From Candidatus Pseudothioglobus singularis PS1 (lineage in GTDB: Bacteria > Pseudomonadota > Gammaproteobacteria > PS1 > Pseudothioglobaceae), in NCBI RefSeq assembly GCF_001281385.1, contig NZ_CP006911.1, positions 248,001-312,000 on the forward strand: DNA of 64,000 nt. Direction: 5' to 3'. Positions 10,067-18,730 of this stretch are shown here, in pieces. The notes below the pieces were generated by a model. The model had not been told where the DNA came from. It ran no database searches and saw nothing but the letters and a program-made list of their open reading frames with translations. The position numbers were made by a program, and so were the translations under genes. Position 1 is the stretch's first letter, and each line of letters begins with the position of its first letter.

Positions 10067-10102
10067 TTAAAATTATTGAGGCCCCAAGTATGAGGCCTCA
10101 AT
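10067..10102 (-). terminator. Probable rho-independent terminator of the apr operon
   Basis: A perfect 9-bp inverted repeat, ATTGAGGCC (10075-10083) with GGCCTCAAT (10094-10102), encloses a 10-base loop just behind the aprA stop. On the minus strand it is followed by AATTTTAA, a modest U-rich run. The plus-strand side is also T-rich. Readthrough into the 116-aa gene remains possible because the U-tract is weak. Confidence 0.65.
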
Positions 10103-10123
10103 TCACTATTTATTTTTTATTGA

Positions 10124-11959
10124 CTAATCAACTATATGATAAAGAGGTGCTTTTTCCATTGCCCATTCACCAGTCTTTGGATCACGTCTAGAGACAGTAA
10201 GACAGTGCCAATTATCATCATCAAGTTTCATATGATCGCCTCGATAATAATATCCTGGCCAGCGTGTTTCTTCACGAAACAGAGTGTGCTGAGCAACGCA
10301 CTCAGAAGTTATTGTTCTGTGTTTTAATTCCCATCCACGCATCAGTTGGTGCAAGTCCTCTGCACCAATATGTTCAAGATCTTCTTGAAGGATACCAAGC
10401 AACTCAATACCACGAGTAAGAAGATTACCATTAGTCATATAATTCACACTAATACCACCAACATATTCATCCATAATTTTTTCAAGTCTTTGAAGGCCTT
10501 GAATTGGTAATAAATAGCTAGGGGAAACTGTACCAGCAGTAATTTCGTTGCGACCAACAGTATAGTTCTCAAGAGGTTTAAAAATTATTTCTTTAAGATC
10601 ATCACACTGCTTGTTACTAACTTGGATTTTATCATCACCCATATCTTGGATGTACTTAACAGCAGCTTTAGCTGCTATCCTTCCTTCCGTAAATGAGCCT
10701 GATGAGAATTTATGAGCAGTCCCACCAACTGTATCACCTGCTCCAAAAAGCCCATCTACAGTGAGCATTCTATTGTATCCCCAGAAATATTCAGGGGGAG
10801 AAATATCTTCAGGACCACTTACCCATGCACCTGAACAGGTCGCATGAGAGCCCATAACGTAAGGCTCAGAGGTGGTAAGCTCAGGATTTGTATATTTAGG
10901 ATCAATATTCTGTGACGCCCAAACTACAGCTTGACCAACAGTCATACCTAGAAAGTTCTCCCAGCCAATAACCTCAAGGTGAGGGTCTTGGAAGGCTTCC
11001 ATTGTAACCATATGAATTGGTCCTCTTCCAGCCTTAACCTCTTCAATAAATGCATGATTTCTTAAGCAAGTTGGTGTTGGTGTATGGTCAATGTACTCAC
11101 CCACCATAGCTTTGGTATGCTCATACCACTTTGACTCATATTCCTCACCATAAGTATTTTGAGTATAAGTCTTAAGATGAAGGAAATAAGCACCAACCGG
11201 TCCATATCCATCTTTAAATCGAGTTAATACAATACGGTTTTCCATTTGCGTCATCTTAGCGCCAACTTGAATAGGAAGTGCATATGCAGAACCACTACTC
11301 CATGGAGCGTACCAAGTTCTACCCATGCCTTCACCAACTGAGCGAGGCTTGAAAATATGAGAAGCGCCACCAGCACCAACAATAACTGCTTTAGCTTTAA
11401 ACACATGGTAATCACCGGTTCTACAATTAAATCCAACTGCACCACCTACGCGGTTTTCTTTAGCTTCATCCATCAATAGATGGGTAATCATTATTCGGTT
11501 ATAAATTTTATCCACTGACTTACGTGCAGCTTCTGCAACGATTGGCTTATAGCTCTCTCCATGGATCATAATCTGCCATTTTCCTTCACGCTGATAGCGA
11601 CCAGTCTCTTCATTTCTCATAATGGGCAGGCCCCATTCTTCAAATTTATGAACAGCTGAGTCAACATGTCGAGCCATATCAAAAGCAAGATCTTCACGAA
11701 CTAGTCCCATTAAGTCATTTCTTGCATACCTTACATGGTCCTCAGGTTGGTTCTCATCCCATTGCATTCCCATGTAGCAGTTGATAGCATATAAGCCTTG
11801 AGCAACCGCACCACTTCGATCAATGTTTGCTTTTTCTGCACAAATAATTCTCATATCACGGCCCCAGTATCTCGCCTCATAGGCGGCACCAGTTCCAGCC
11901 ATTCCACCACCAACAACTAGAATGTCACAGTCTTCCCAAACAGTTTTTCTTTTTGCCAT
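10124..11959 (-). CDS. aprA: Adenylylsulfate reductase, alpha (flavoprotein) subunit
   Basis: 611 aa. The FAD-binding Rossmann motif VVGGGMAGTGAAYEARYWG lies at residues about 15-33, with family stretches IVGAGGASHIFKPRS and GDTVGGTAHKFSSGSF. AprAB converts sulfite and AMP to APS in sulfur oxidisers, running the sulfate-reducer reaction backward. Gene order aprM-aprB-aprA with no qmo genes matches the lineage found in gammaproteobacterial sulfur oxidisers. The ATG overlaps the aprB stop by one base (TAATG). This enzyme is the clearest evidence for chemolithotrophic sulfur metabolism in the window. Confidence 0.98.
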   Translation of the reverse strand: MAKRKTVWEDCDILVVGGGMAGTGAAYEARYWGRDMRIICAEKANIDRSGAVAQGLYAINCYMGMQWDENQPEDHVRYARNDLMGLVREDLAFDMARHVDSAVHKFEEWGLPIMRNEETGRYQREGKWQIMIHGESYKPIVAEAARKSVDKIYNRIMITHLLMDEAKENRVGGAVGFNCRTGDYHVFKAKAVIVGAGGASHIFKPRSVGEGMGRTWYAPWSSGSAYALPIQVGAKMTQMENRIVLTRFKDGYGPVGAYFLHLKTYTQNTYGEEYESKWYEHTKAMVGEYIDHTPTPTCLRNHAFIEEVKAGRGPIHMVTMEAFQDPHLEVIGWENFLGMTVGQAVVWASQNIDPKYTNPELTTSEPYVMGSHATCSGAWVSGPEDISPPEYFWGYNRMLTVDGLFGAGDTVGGTAHKFSSGSFTEGRIAAKAAVKYIQDMGDDKIQVSNKQCDDLKEIIFKPLENYTVGRNEITAGTVSPSYLLPIQGLQRLEKIMDEYVGGISVNYMTNGNLLTRGIELLGILQEDLEHIGAEDLHQLMRGWELKHRTITSECVAQHTLFREETRWPGYYYRGDHMKLDDDNWHCLTVSRRDPKTGEWAMEKAPLYHIVD

Positions 11960-12429
11960 TAGTAATATACTCCCTCTTTAAGCTTGTCCTTACTGATGAC
12001 AGGTAAACCTTTTTCAACATTAAGTGCGTCAGGCTCAAAACACAATAGTTGTGAATCAAGGGCTGCCTGATCAGGAACTTCTAGATCACCAAGCTTAGGG
12101 ATCTTCTCTCCCCATGGTTGAGTAGTGATAGGTGATACAAAATTTTTCTCACGACCATCTCTAAACTTAATTTTCCATGAGATAGTTCCTTTCTCTTCTT
12201 CACGAAGAACTCTCACGCTATGACCAAGAGGAGCAAAGTCGGCATAACCTCTTACGTCAATTGCATTTTGAGGGCATGCTTTCACACAAGAGTAGCACTC
12301 CCAACACATATTTGGTTCAATGTTAACTGCGCGACGAATAGTTTTGTCGATGTGCATGATATCTGATGGACAGATATCAACACAGTGTCCACATCCATCG
12401 CATCTTGTCATGTATACAAAAGTTGGCAT
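11959..12429 (-). CDS. aprB: Adenylylsulfate reductase, beta (iron-sulfur) subunit
   Basis: 156 aa. Two [4Fe-4S] binding motifs are near the N-terminus: CDGCGHCVDICP (residues 10-21) and CWECYSCVKACP (42-53). They are followed by the long C-terminal arm that wraps AprA in known structures (WKIKFRDGREKNF onward). AprB passes electrons between the AprA flavin and the membrane partner. It sits between aprM and aprA with a 25-base gap to aprM and a one-base overlap with aprA. Confidence 0.98.
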   Translation of the reverse strand: MPTFVYMTRCDGCGHCVDICPSDIMHIDKTIRRAVNIEPNMCWECYSCVKACPQNAIDVRGYADFAPLGHSVRVLREEEKGTISWKIKFRDGREKNFVSPITTQPWGEKIPKLGDLEVPDQAALDSQLLCFEPDALNVEKGLPVISKDKLKEGVYY

Positions 12430-12454
12430 AATATTTTCTCCGAAAAATTAATTA

Positions 12455-13249
12455 TTAATAGTGACGTGGTGCTTCACGTTTGATTCCAAGGCCAAATTTC
12501 TCTGGCATATCTGCGGGCTCTGGAAGGTTTTCTCTTGATCCATCTGCCTTGGTAACTCTTTTTTGAAAAGCTGCAGCTGGCTTATAAAACATGTGTGCAA
12601 ATTTTGACCACAAAACGCCACCAAAAAGAACAGTGCTTGCAATTATAAAAAGACCAAAGAATAGAGTCTGCCAAATTGCTACACCATTAGCTTGAAAATA
12701 GGACCAAATTAGTGCAAAAGTTGCCATCGCAATAAGCGACAGAACAAATAGATCTGCTCTCATTACCCTGTACCACTTATTTCCCTCTGCGGCGACATCA
12801 ACTCTAATGAAGAACCAAAACCAGTAGCCACCAACACATAACATTGCAGCACCTAAATGCCATAATAATGGCCATAGTGATGGAGTTATAGAGCTTGGAG
12901 TGGAGTATGAGAATATCATGACTGCAGTCGCTATGACAAACAGCACAAATCCATACATTGTAAGAAGATGAGCGAGTCTTCTTCTAGTGCTGCAAAACTC
13001 TGAGGAGGTTAAGACTTCGTTAGTAGCAGTTTTGAAAGCAATTGAAACTTTCTCTCCTGAGCTAACTTCTCTTGTGGCAGATTTTTTTGCCTTAACTGAA
13101 TTATTAAAAAAGTATTTAGCACTTTTCTTATGTACAACGTCAAAAAGAGTTGCACCAATCACAAGAAGAAACATCACAACAACATAGGTTTGCATCACAA
13201 GTGATGGAATGAAGGCTGATATTTCAGAAAATGGGTTTATAGAGATCAT
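12455..13249 (-). CDS. aprM: AprM, membrane anchor of adenylylsulfate reductase
   Basis: 264 aa with about six hydrophobic segments (for example TYVVVMFLLVIGATLF, YGFVLFVIATAVMIF, LWHLGAAMLCVGGYWFWFF, LFFGLFIIASTVLFGG). Histidines in and near the helices could bind haem, as in related NarI/DsrM-type anchors, but this is not certain from sequence. AprM replaces QmoABC in many sulfur-oxidising proteobacteria and is thought to link AprAB to the quinone pool. An AAAGGA ribosome binding site precedes the ATG. It is the first gene of aprMBA, 170 bp downstream of sat. Confidence 0.92.
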   Translation of the reverse strand: MISINPFSEISAFIPSLVMQTYVVVMFLLVIGATLFDVVHKKSAKYFFNNSVKAKKSATREVSSGEKVSIAFKTATNEVLTSSEFCSTRRRLAHLLTMYGFVLFVIATAVMIFSYSTPSSITPSLWPLLWHLGAAMLCVGGYWFWFFIRVDVAAEGNKWYRVMRADLFVLSLIAMATFALIWSYFQANGVAIWQTLFFGLFIIASTVLFGGVLWSKFAHMFYKPAAAFQKRVTKADGSRENLPEPADMPEKFGLGIKREAPRHY

Positions 13250-13419
13250 GTTATATTTTTCCTTTAATTAATTGCATTACGAACTACTTTTTCAAACTAA
13301 ATGCACTATATTTCCGAGCGTGCAATTGTAGGTGAAATAGGCTCTAGAAGTGTGAATTTTATAGAACCAGAAAACTCATAACTAATGGACCAGTCGATAT
13401 TATGTATTGTTATCATTGC

Positions 13420-14625
13420 CTACTTCGCAGAGTGCCCCTTAAGTTCCACTTTAACTTTGTCACTATCCTTAATTTCAGAGTAATATTTTTGGAGAATTTT
13501 AAGAACCTCTGGCCTTGAAAAGTTTTCCGGGACATCTTCGTTTTCGCTAAGGAGATGTCTTAATTTTGATCCTGAGAGAAGGAGTCTGTCTTCGTGACTG
13601 TGAGGGCAAGTTTTCATGCTGGACATTCCAGCACATTTGTTGCACCAGAAGGTCCAATCAATTTTTAATGGTTTAGTCACTAAATCAGCACCAATATCAT
13701 CAAATATATTGTGAGCATCAAACGGACCATAATAATCACCAACACCAGCATGATCTCTGCCAACAATTAAGTGAGAGCAGCCATAATTTTGTCTAAATAA
13801 GGCGTGTAATAGTGCCTCCCTAGGTCCAGCATATCTCATATCTAATGGGTAGCCTGACTGAAGAACGGTATTTTTGACAAAGTAGTTTTCAATCAATGTT
13901 GATATAGCCTTTGATCGAACATCAGCAGGAATATCTCCAGGCTTAAGTTCTCCCAATGTAGAATGAATCATGACACCATCACATATTTCTATCGCAATCT
14001 TTGCCAAGTATTCATGAGACCGATGCATAGGATTTCGAGTTTGGAATGCAGCAATGCTTGACCAACCTTTTTCATCAAAATAAGAGCGGGTTTCTGAAGG
14101 GGTCATGTAAAGTTCACCGTATTGCTCAGGAAAACCGCCATCAGACAAGACTTTTACTGAGCCAGCTAGATTGTATTTACCCTGAGCCATGACAATTGCC
14201 ACACCAGGATGGTCGGTATCATTTGTCTTGAAAACTTTCTTACATTCAAGTTCTTTATCGATTGTATATTTTTCTGAGATGAGCATGGTCGCAATAATCT
14301 CATTAGTTTTTTCATATACAATCGCAACTTCTTGTCCTACTTTAATATCCTCATCATCTGAAGACAGGGTTATAGGGATAGGCCAAAAAGTGCCATTTTC
14401 TAGTGCCATGTTGTGGCAAACACTTAACCAATCCGCCTGATTCATAAAGCCTTCAAGGGGAGTAAATCCTCCTATACCAAACATGATGACATCACCAAAT
14501 TCTCTAGACGAGCAAATAACCTGAGTTAATGAGCTTGATTTTTTTTGTTCGATTTCTAAGTCATCACCTTCTAGGGCGAGGATTTTGAGTTCATTACTTC
14601 CATGAGGTGGAACAAGTTTGGACAT
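13420..14625 (-). CDS. sat: Sulfate adenylyltransferase (ATP sulfurylase), dissimilatory type
   Basis: 401 aa. The catalytic motifs [11 protein letters not shown] and [14 protein letters not shown] are intact, and the C-terminal part has a probable zinc site in [19 protein letters not shown]. In sulfur oxidisers Sat releases ATP and sulfate from APS and pyrophosphate, completing the AprAB pathway by substrate-level phosphorylation. The monomeric single-chain form and its position upstream of aprMBA support this dissimilatory role over assimilatory CysDN. The 170-bp gap to aprM could hold a separate promoter. Confidence 0.98.
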   Translation of the reverse strand: MSKLVPPHGSNELKILALEGDDLEIEQKKSSSLTQVICSSREFGDVIMFGIGGFTPLEGFMNQADWLSVCHNMALENGTFWPIPITLSSDDEDIKVGQEVAIVYEKTNEIIATMLISEKYTIDKELECKKVFKTNDTDHPGVAIVMAQGKYNLAGSVKVLSDGGFPEQYGELYMTPSETRSYFDEKGWSSIAAFQTRNPMHRSHEYLAKIAIEICDGVMIHSTLGELKPGDIPADVRSKAISTLIENYFVKNTVLQSGYPLDMRYAGPREALLHALFRQNYGCSHLIVGRDHAGVGDYYGPFDAHNIFDDIGADLVTKPLKIDWTFWCNKCAGMSSMKTCPHSHEDRLLLSGSKLRHLLSENEDVPENFSRPEVLKILQKYYSEIKDSDKVKVELKGHSAK

Positions 14626-14871
14626 ATAATTTTTTTTAAGTTTTAATAAATTTTTTAGATTTTTCTATACTCATATACATGAGTTAACGATATGTTATCA
14701 TAGGTTTAATTGATAGAATAAGTCAATTAAATCTTGATCTAAAAAGTACTATTTTTCTACCAAAAAAAGTATACATGAATTAATATATATGTTTTAATCT
14801 TTTTTATTGTGATTGCAACACTCATTATGACTTATATATTAAAAAAATAAAGGTTTATAAGAAATCTAAAA
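14626..14871. promoter_or_regulatory. Divergent control region between sat and azlC
   Basis: This 246-bp AT-rich spacer must hold the promoters for sat (minus) and azlC (plus). Two short inverted repeats are visible: ACTCAT-N4-ATGAGT at 14669-14684, and AATTGA-N9-TCAATT at about 14708-14728. The first sits about 45 bp upstream of the sat start, a suitable place for an operator or leader element. I see no convincing consensus -35/-10 pair and no credible small gene. Confidence 0.45.
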
Positions 14872-15546
14872 ATGATAAAAACTGCTCTAAAAACATCTCT
14901 ACCAATCCTGTTTGGCTTTGTCCCTCTGGGAATAGCGTTTGGGCTTTTATTTCAAGAATTAAACTACCCTTGGTATTTTGCATCCCTCATGGGAATTGTT
15001 GTTTATGCTGGTGCTGCACAGTTTATGGCTATTGGGCTTTTAGCTGCTGGTGTTGGTCTGTTTGAAATGGCAATGTCAACTTTCTTACTTAACTCTAGAC
15101 ATATGTTTTATGGGATCGCTTTTCTTGAAAGCTTTGGTAATTGGAACTTAAGAAAGTTATATATGATTTTTGGACTTACAGATGAAACATATGCACTCAT
15201 GACTTCTATCAATGTTCCTAAAGGTTTTAATAAAAAAAAGTATTTCTTTTTCATTACTTTATTTGCCCAAATTTACTGGGTTTTAGGCTGCACTATTGGC
15301 GCATTATCTTCAGAGATTTTATCTTTCAATACTGAAGGTATGGAGTTTGCAGCTACGGCCTTATTTGTAGTTTTGCTTATCGAACAATGGATCATGGTTA
15401 AAAGATTATTGCCTTTTATGATTGGCTTTATAGCCTCTTTTATCGCACTAATGTTTTTTATCGATCACATGCTTATTGTGGCGATTATTATCTCAATTGG
15501 ATCAATCCTTATATTTCGACTAGTAAACAAATCTCATTATGAATGA
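14872..15546 (+). CDS. azlC: AzlC-family branched-chain amino acid exporter, large subunit
   Basis: 224 aa with about five to six membrane segments. The opening LPILFGFVPLGIAFGLLF, the GIVVYAGAAQFMAIGLL helix and LNSRHMFYGIAF are family signatures. AzlC and AzlD together export branched-chain amino acids or analogues in characterised bacteria; the substrate here is unproven. It overlaps azlD by 8 bp. The pair is divergent from sat but has no evident link to sulfur. Confidence 0.92.
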   Translation: MIKTALKTSLPILFGFVPLGIAFGLLFQELNYPWYFASLMGIVVYAGAAQFMAIGLLAAGVGLFEMAMSTFLLNSRHMFYGIAFLESFGNWNLRKLYMIFGLTDETYALMTSINVPKGFNKKKYFFFITLFAQIYWVLGCTIGALSSEILSFNTEGMEFAATALFVVLLIEQWIMVKRLLPFMIGFIASFIALMFFIDHMLIVAIIISIGSILIFRLVNKSHYE

Positions 15547-15856
15547 AATAGAATATCTTTTGGCTGTGATGTTGGTGATGGCAATCTCAACCTATCTCAC
15601 AAGGCTTACTCCCTTCTTGATGTTTACCCCTGGAAAAGAGAATGCTAAGCTCAATTTTGTAGCAAAAAATACTCCACCAATGGTAATGATGATTCTTGTC
15701 ATTTATATGTTGAAAGAGGTTGATTACCTATCGACTGAAATTTTTTATACTTTATTTGCTCTTGCTGTTACTGTAGGTCTTCAAATTTTAAAGAGAAACG
15801 CATTATTAAGTATTGTTTCTGGGACTATTGTTTATATGTTTTTTGTTCAAATGTAA
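15539..15856 (+). CDS. azlD: AzlD-family transporter, small subunit
   Basis: 105 aa with three to four hydrophobic segments. The family motif TYLTRLTPFLMF is at the N-terminus, followed by a VAKNTPPMVMMILVIYML helix. It acts with AzlC and starts inside the azlC 3' end, which implies coupled translation. The 105-bp spacer to the SulP gene holds a TATAAT at about 15914 but no good -35 partner. Confidence 0.9.
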   Translation: MNEIEYLLAVMLVMAISTYLTRLTPFLMFTPGKENAKLNFVAKNTPPMVMMILVIYMLKEVDYLSTEIFYTLFALAVTVGLQILKRNALLSIVSGTIVYMFFVQM

Positions 15857-15961
15857 TATGGACCATAATGAATTAATATATCTTCAGAACTATAAGCTCA
15901 TAGGAATTACTATATAATCTACCACCCACCGAATATCAACACTTTTTAAGCCGTAACATTT

Positions 15962-17695
15962 ATGATTCAATTAGCAAAAATTTTTCCATTTATAGTTTGG
16001 TTTAGGCTGACCACTTTGGAGACAATTAAGGCTGATTTTTTCGCAGGTTTGACTGGTGCGATTATTGTTCTTCCCCAAAGTGTTGCGTTTGCAACAATTG
16101 CTGGAATGCCCCCAGAATATGGTCTATATACTGCAATGGTGGTCCCGATTATTGCTGCACTTTTTGGGTCGTCTTTTCATCTTGTCTCTGGCCCAACAAC
16201 AGCAATCTCAATCGTTGTTTTTGCAGCAGTCAGTAAGTATGCTGAGCCAGGCACTGAAGAGTTTGTTTCATTGGCTTTGACGCTTACTTTTTTAGCAGGT
16301 GTCTATCAACTTGTATTCGGTTTGGCTAAATTTGGTCTTTTGATAAACTTTGTTTCTCATAACGTAGTAATTGGATTTACAGCAGGAGCTGCATTACTAA
16401 TTGCAAGTAGTCAAATTCCATATATTGTCGGAATTGACATAGCTAGAGGGGAAGATTTTATACACACTTGGTTTGATATATATTGGGGTGTTGGTGAGTT
16501 CAATATATATTTATTAATTGTTGGGCTAGGAACATTAATGAGTGCAATTTTGGTTAAAATTTTAAGGCCAAAGTATCCCAACCTTTTAATCGGTATGCTT
16601 GTTGGTGGTGTTCTTGCATTTTATTTAAGTGGACTGACCGACACGATAAAAACTGTTGGAGCGATGCCTGCTTATTTTCCACCATTATCAACACCAGACT
16701 TTTCATTAAATTCATTAAAGGAGCTTGCTCCTGAAGCATTTGCTATAGCACTATTGGGGCTTATTGAGGCATCATCTATTGGAAGGTCAATAGCAACAAA
16801 ATCAAACCAAAGAATTGATGCTAATCAGGAGTTTGTTGGTCAAGGCGCTTCTAATATTGTTGGAAGTTTTCTTTCCAGCTATGCATCCTCTGGCTCCTTT
16901 ACCAGGTCAGGTGTAAACTTTGAAGCTGGGGCAAGAACGCCACTATCTGCTATCCTGGCAGCACTTTTTTTAATGGTAATTGTTCTTCTGGTGGCTCCCT
17001 TAATTGCCTATTTGCCACTTGCAGCAATGGCAGGAATTATTTTGCTAGTTGCCTACAATCTTGTTGACTTTAAAAATATCAGAAAAACCTTTAAGTATAG
17101 CAAGTCGGAAAGTGTGATCTTTACAGCTACATTTCTTGCTACTTTATTGTTTGAGTTAGAGTTTGCAATCTATTTAGGAGTGCTATTATCTTTAATGCTC
17201 TTTATTGCCAAAACTTCAACCCCAGATGTTCATACACTTGCATTTGCTACGCCGCCTGGTGAGGGTGATAGGAGACTGCAAAGCATTCGAAAAGCGCCTT
17301 TAGTACAGTGTCCACAACTCAAAATCATTCGAATTGATATGTCAATCTATTTTGGATCCATAAATCATATTCAAAAACAGCTCAGCAGAATTGTTGACAA
17401 CCAAAGAATCTATCATATTTTGATTGTAGCAAGTGGAGTTAACTTTATTGACCTTGCTGGAATTGAGGCACTTTTGAATGAGAACAAGCGTCTTAAAGCT
17501 CAAAATGGAAGTCTATATTTTGTTGCCGTTAAGTCGACTGCCTTCGAGTTTATGGAGAAGGTTAACTTTGTCAATGAGATAGGACGTGAGAACTTCTTTG
17601 ACACTAAATCGGAAGCAATTAAGGTTCTTTATGATAGGCTTGATAAGAGCAAGTGCGAAAAATGTCAAGCGCTTGTTTTTAATGAATGTCACTAA
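15962..17695 (+). CDS. SulP-family anion transporter with STAS domain and cysteine tail
   Basis: 577 aa. The membrane domain has the SulP opening GLTGAIIVLPQSVAFATIAG, GLYTAMVVPIIAALFGSS and LVSGPTTAIS. The cytoplasmic STAS domain covers about residues 435-555 and includes GVNFIDLAGIEAL. Members carry sulfate, bicarbonate or related anions. Position next to sat and aprMBA suggests sulfate, perhaps as export of the oxidation product, but bicarbonate uptake is an equal alternative in an autotroph. The last 13 residues carry Cys565, Cys568, Cys576 and His577, which could bind a metal. Confidence 0.93.
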   Translation: MIQLAKIFPFIVWFRLTTLETIKADFFAGLTGAIIVLPQSVAFATIAGMPPEYGLYTAMVVPIIAALFGSSFHLVSGPTTAISIVVFAAVSKYAEPGTEEFVSLALTLTFLAGVYQLVFGLAKFGLLINFVSHNVVIGFTAGAALLIASSQIPYIVGIDIARGEDFIHTWFDIYWGVGEFNIYLLIVGLGTLMSAILVKILRPKYPNLLIGMLVGGVLAFYLSGLTDTIKTVGAMPAYFPPLSTPDFSLNSLKELAPEAFAIALLGLIEASSIGRSIATKSNQRIDANQEFVGQGASNIVGSFLSSYASSGSFTRSGVNFEAGARTPLSAILAALFLMVIVLLVAPLIAYLPLAAMAGIILLVAYNLVDFKNIRKTFKYSKSESVIFTATFLATLLFELEFAIYLGVLLSLMLFIAKTSTPDVHTLAFATPPGEGDRRLQSIRKAPLVQCPQLKIIRIDMSIYFGSINHIQKQLSRIVDNQRIYHILIVASGVNFIDLAGIEALLNENKRLKAQNGSLYFVAVKSTAFEFMEKVNFVNEIGRENFFDTKSEAIKVLYDRLDKSKCEKCQALVFNECH

Positions 17696-17709
17696 GATGC
17701 AAAGATAAT

Positions 17710-17783
17710 TGGAGGCTGGGACCGGAGTCGAACCGGTCTAAAAGGCTTTGCAGGCCCCTGCATAACCGCTTTGCTACCCAGCC
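17710..17783 (-). tRNA. tRNA-Cys (GCA)
   Basis: The minus strand folds into a full cloverleaf: acceptor GGCTGGG/CCCAGCC, D arm with GCA/TGC stem, anticodon loop CTGCAAA (anticodon GCA), T arm with GGTTCGACTCC, and an encoded CCA at 17712-17710. The anticodon stem contains G-U pairs. It follows tRNA-Gly on the same strand, but a strong hairpin terminator lies between the two. Confidence 0.96.
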
Positions 17784-17798
17784 ATTTTAGCTTTAACT

Positions 17799-17822
17799 AA
17801 AAAAAGCCTGTTTTCTACAGGC
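17799..17822 (-). terminator. Rho-independent terminator between tRNA-Gly and tRNA-Cys
   Basis: On the minus strand a GCCTGT/ACAGGC stem (17822-17817 with 17811-17806) and 5-base loop are followed by seven T residues (17805-17799). The plus-strand side has no T-run, so it acts on minus-strand transcripts. It closes the tRNA-Gly transcript only about 16 bp before the 5' end of tRNA-Cys. Confidence 0.85.
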
Positions 17823-17841
17823 CAAAAACGCAGTTAGAATT

Positions 17842-17917
17842 TGGAGCGGGAAACGAGATTCGAACTCGCGACATTCACGTTGGCAACGTGATGCTCTACC
17901 AGCTGAGCTATTCCCGC
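17842..17917 (-). tRNA. tRNA-Gly (GCC)
   Basis: The minus strand gives acceptor GCGGGAA/TTCCCGC, D arm TAGCTCAGCTGGTAGAGC, anticodon loop TTGCCAA (anticodon GCC), T loop GTTCGAATC, and an encoded CCA at 17844-17842. It lies between pgsA and tRNA-Cys, with its own strong promoter at 17930-17957. Confidence 0.97.
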
Positions 17918-17929
17918 ACAAGGTGAGAA

Positions 17930-17957
17930 ATTATAGTGTTTTTTTTCTAACTGTCAA
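17930..17957 (-). promoter_or_regulatory. Sigma70-type promoter of tRNA-Gly
   Basis: On the minus strand TTGACA (17957-17952) and TATAAT (17935-17930) are separated by 16 bases. Both hexamers are perfect consensus. The expected start is about 5-7 bases before the tRNA. The -35 box lies inside the 3' end of pgsA. Confidence 0.85.
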
Positions 17958-18564
17958 ATGTTTTTATGCCGGCAACAAGATATTTTATACCAGACCATAA
18001 AGTGAGAAATGTAGCAAAAAACAACAGTACAAAACCCATTATATTTATCTCTTCTTCTGAAAAAGTGAAGAGTGGTTGATGAATCAGCAGAAAAATTATC
18101 GCCACCATTTGAACAAGGGTTTTAGATTTACCAATCCAAGATACTGCAACATTGGCCCTTTGGCCAATCTCGCTCATCCATTCTCTTAAGGCAGAAACAA
18201 GAATTTCTCTAGAGATAATAATGACTGAAGGTATTGTTACAAACCACGTGTGATAATAGTCGACTAAAAGAATAAGCGCTGTACAAACTAATAATTTGTC
18301 TGCAACCGGATCGAGAAATGCTCCAAGTTTAGAGACCTGATTAAGCCTTCTTGCTAAAAAACCATCTATAAAATCGGTTGCACTTATAAGCACGAATATT
18401 GAAACAATTGAGTAATGAACCCAGCTAAGACTATTTTCGGATAGCGACTCTAGAATTTCACCCGGCCTACCTTCTACATAGTCCGGTTGTAAGTAAAATA
18501 AACCAATGAAAACTGGAATTAAGCAGATTCTTGATAGGGTGATTAGGTTTGGGAGAGTCATCAT
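17947..18564 (-). CDS. pgsA: Phosphatidylglycerophosphate synthase
   Basis: 205 aa. It transfers sn-glycerol-3-phosphate to CDP-diacylglycerol, the committed step to phosphatidylglycerol. The CDP-alcohol phosphotransferase motif D-x2-D-G-x2-A-R-x8-G-x3-D-x3-D is complete, starting at DFIDGFLARR and ending at FLDPVADK. About five membrane helices surround it. Adjacent ATGs at 18564 and 18561 are both possible starts and no clear ribosome binding site decides between them. It is flanked by tRNA-Arg upstream and tRNA-Gly downstream on the same strand. Confidence 0.96.
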   Translation of the reverse strand: MMTLPNLITLSRICLIPVFIGLFYLQPDYVEGRPGEILESLSENSLSWVHYSIVSIFVLISATDFIDGFLARRLNQVSKLGAFLDPVADKLLVCTALILLVDYYHTWFVTIPSVIIISREILVSALREWMSEIGQRANVAVSWIGKSKTLVQMVAIIFLLIHQPLFTFSEEEINIMGFVLLFFATFLTLWSGIKYLVAGIKTFDS

Positions 18565-18615
18565 AATGTTAATTCTATCAAAGACTCATTGCGTTTAGAA
18601 TAAACTTTATAAGGT

Positions 18616-18692
18616 TGGCGCGCTCGGCAGGAGTCGAACCTGCAACCGCTCGGTTCGTAGCCGAGTACTCTATCCAGTTGAGCTACGAGCGC
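18616..18692 (-). tRNA. tRNA-Arg (ACG)
   Basis: The minus strand forms acceptor GCGCTCG/CGAGCGC, D arm TAGCTCAACTGGATAGAG, anticodon stem CTCGG/CCGAG with loop CTACGAA (anticodon ACG, normally deaminated to ICG), T arm GCAGG-TTCGACT-CCTGC and encoded CCA at 18618-18616. It lies between murF and pgsA. Confidence 0.97.
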
Positions 18693-18701
18693 AGCTGCGT
18701 A

Positions 18702-18730
18702 ATTATCGCCATGTTTCATCTAAAGGTCAA
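18702..18730 (-). promoter_or_regulatory. Sigma70-type promoter of tRNA-Arg
   Basis: Minus-strand TTGACC (18730-18725), 17-base spacer, GATAAT (18707-18702): five of six matches in each box. The predicted start falls a few bases before the tRNA. The -35 box overlaps the murF stop codon. Confidence 0.75.
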
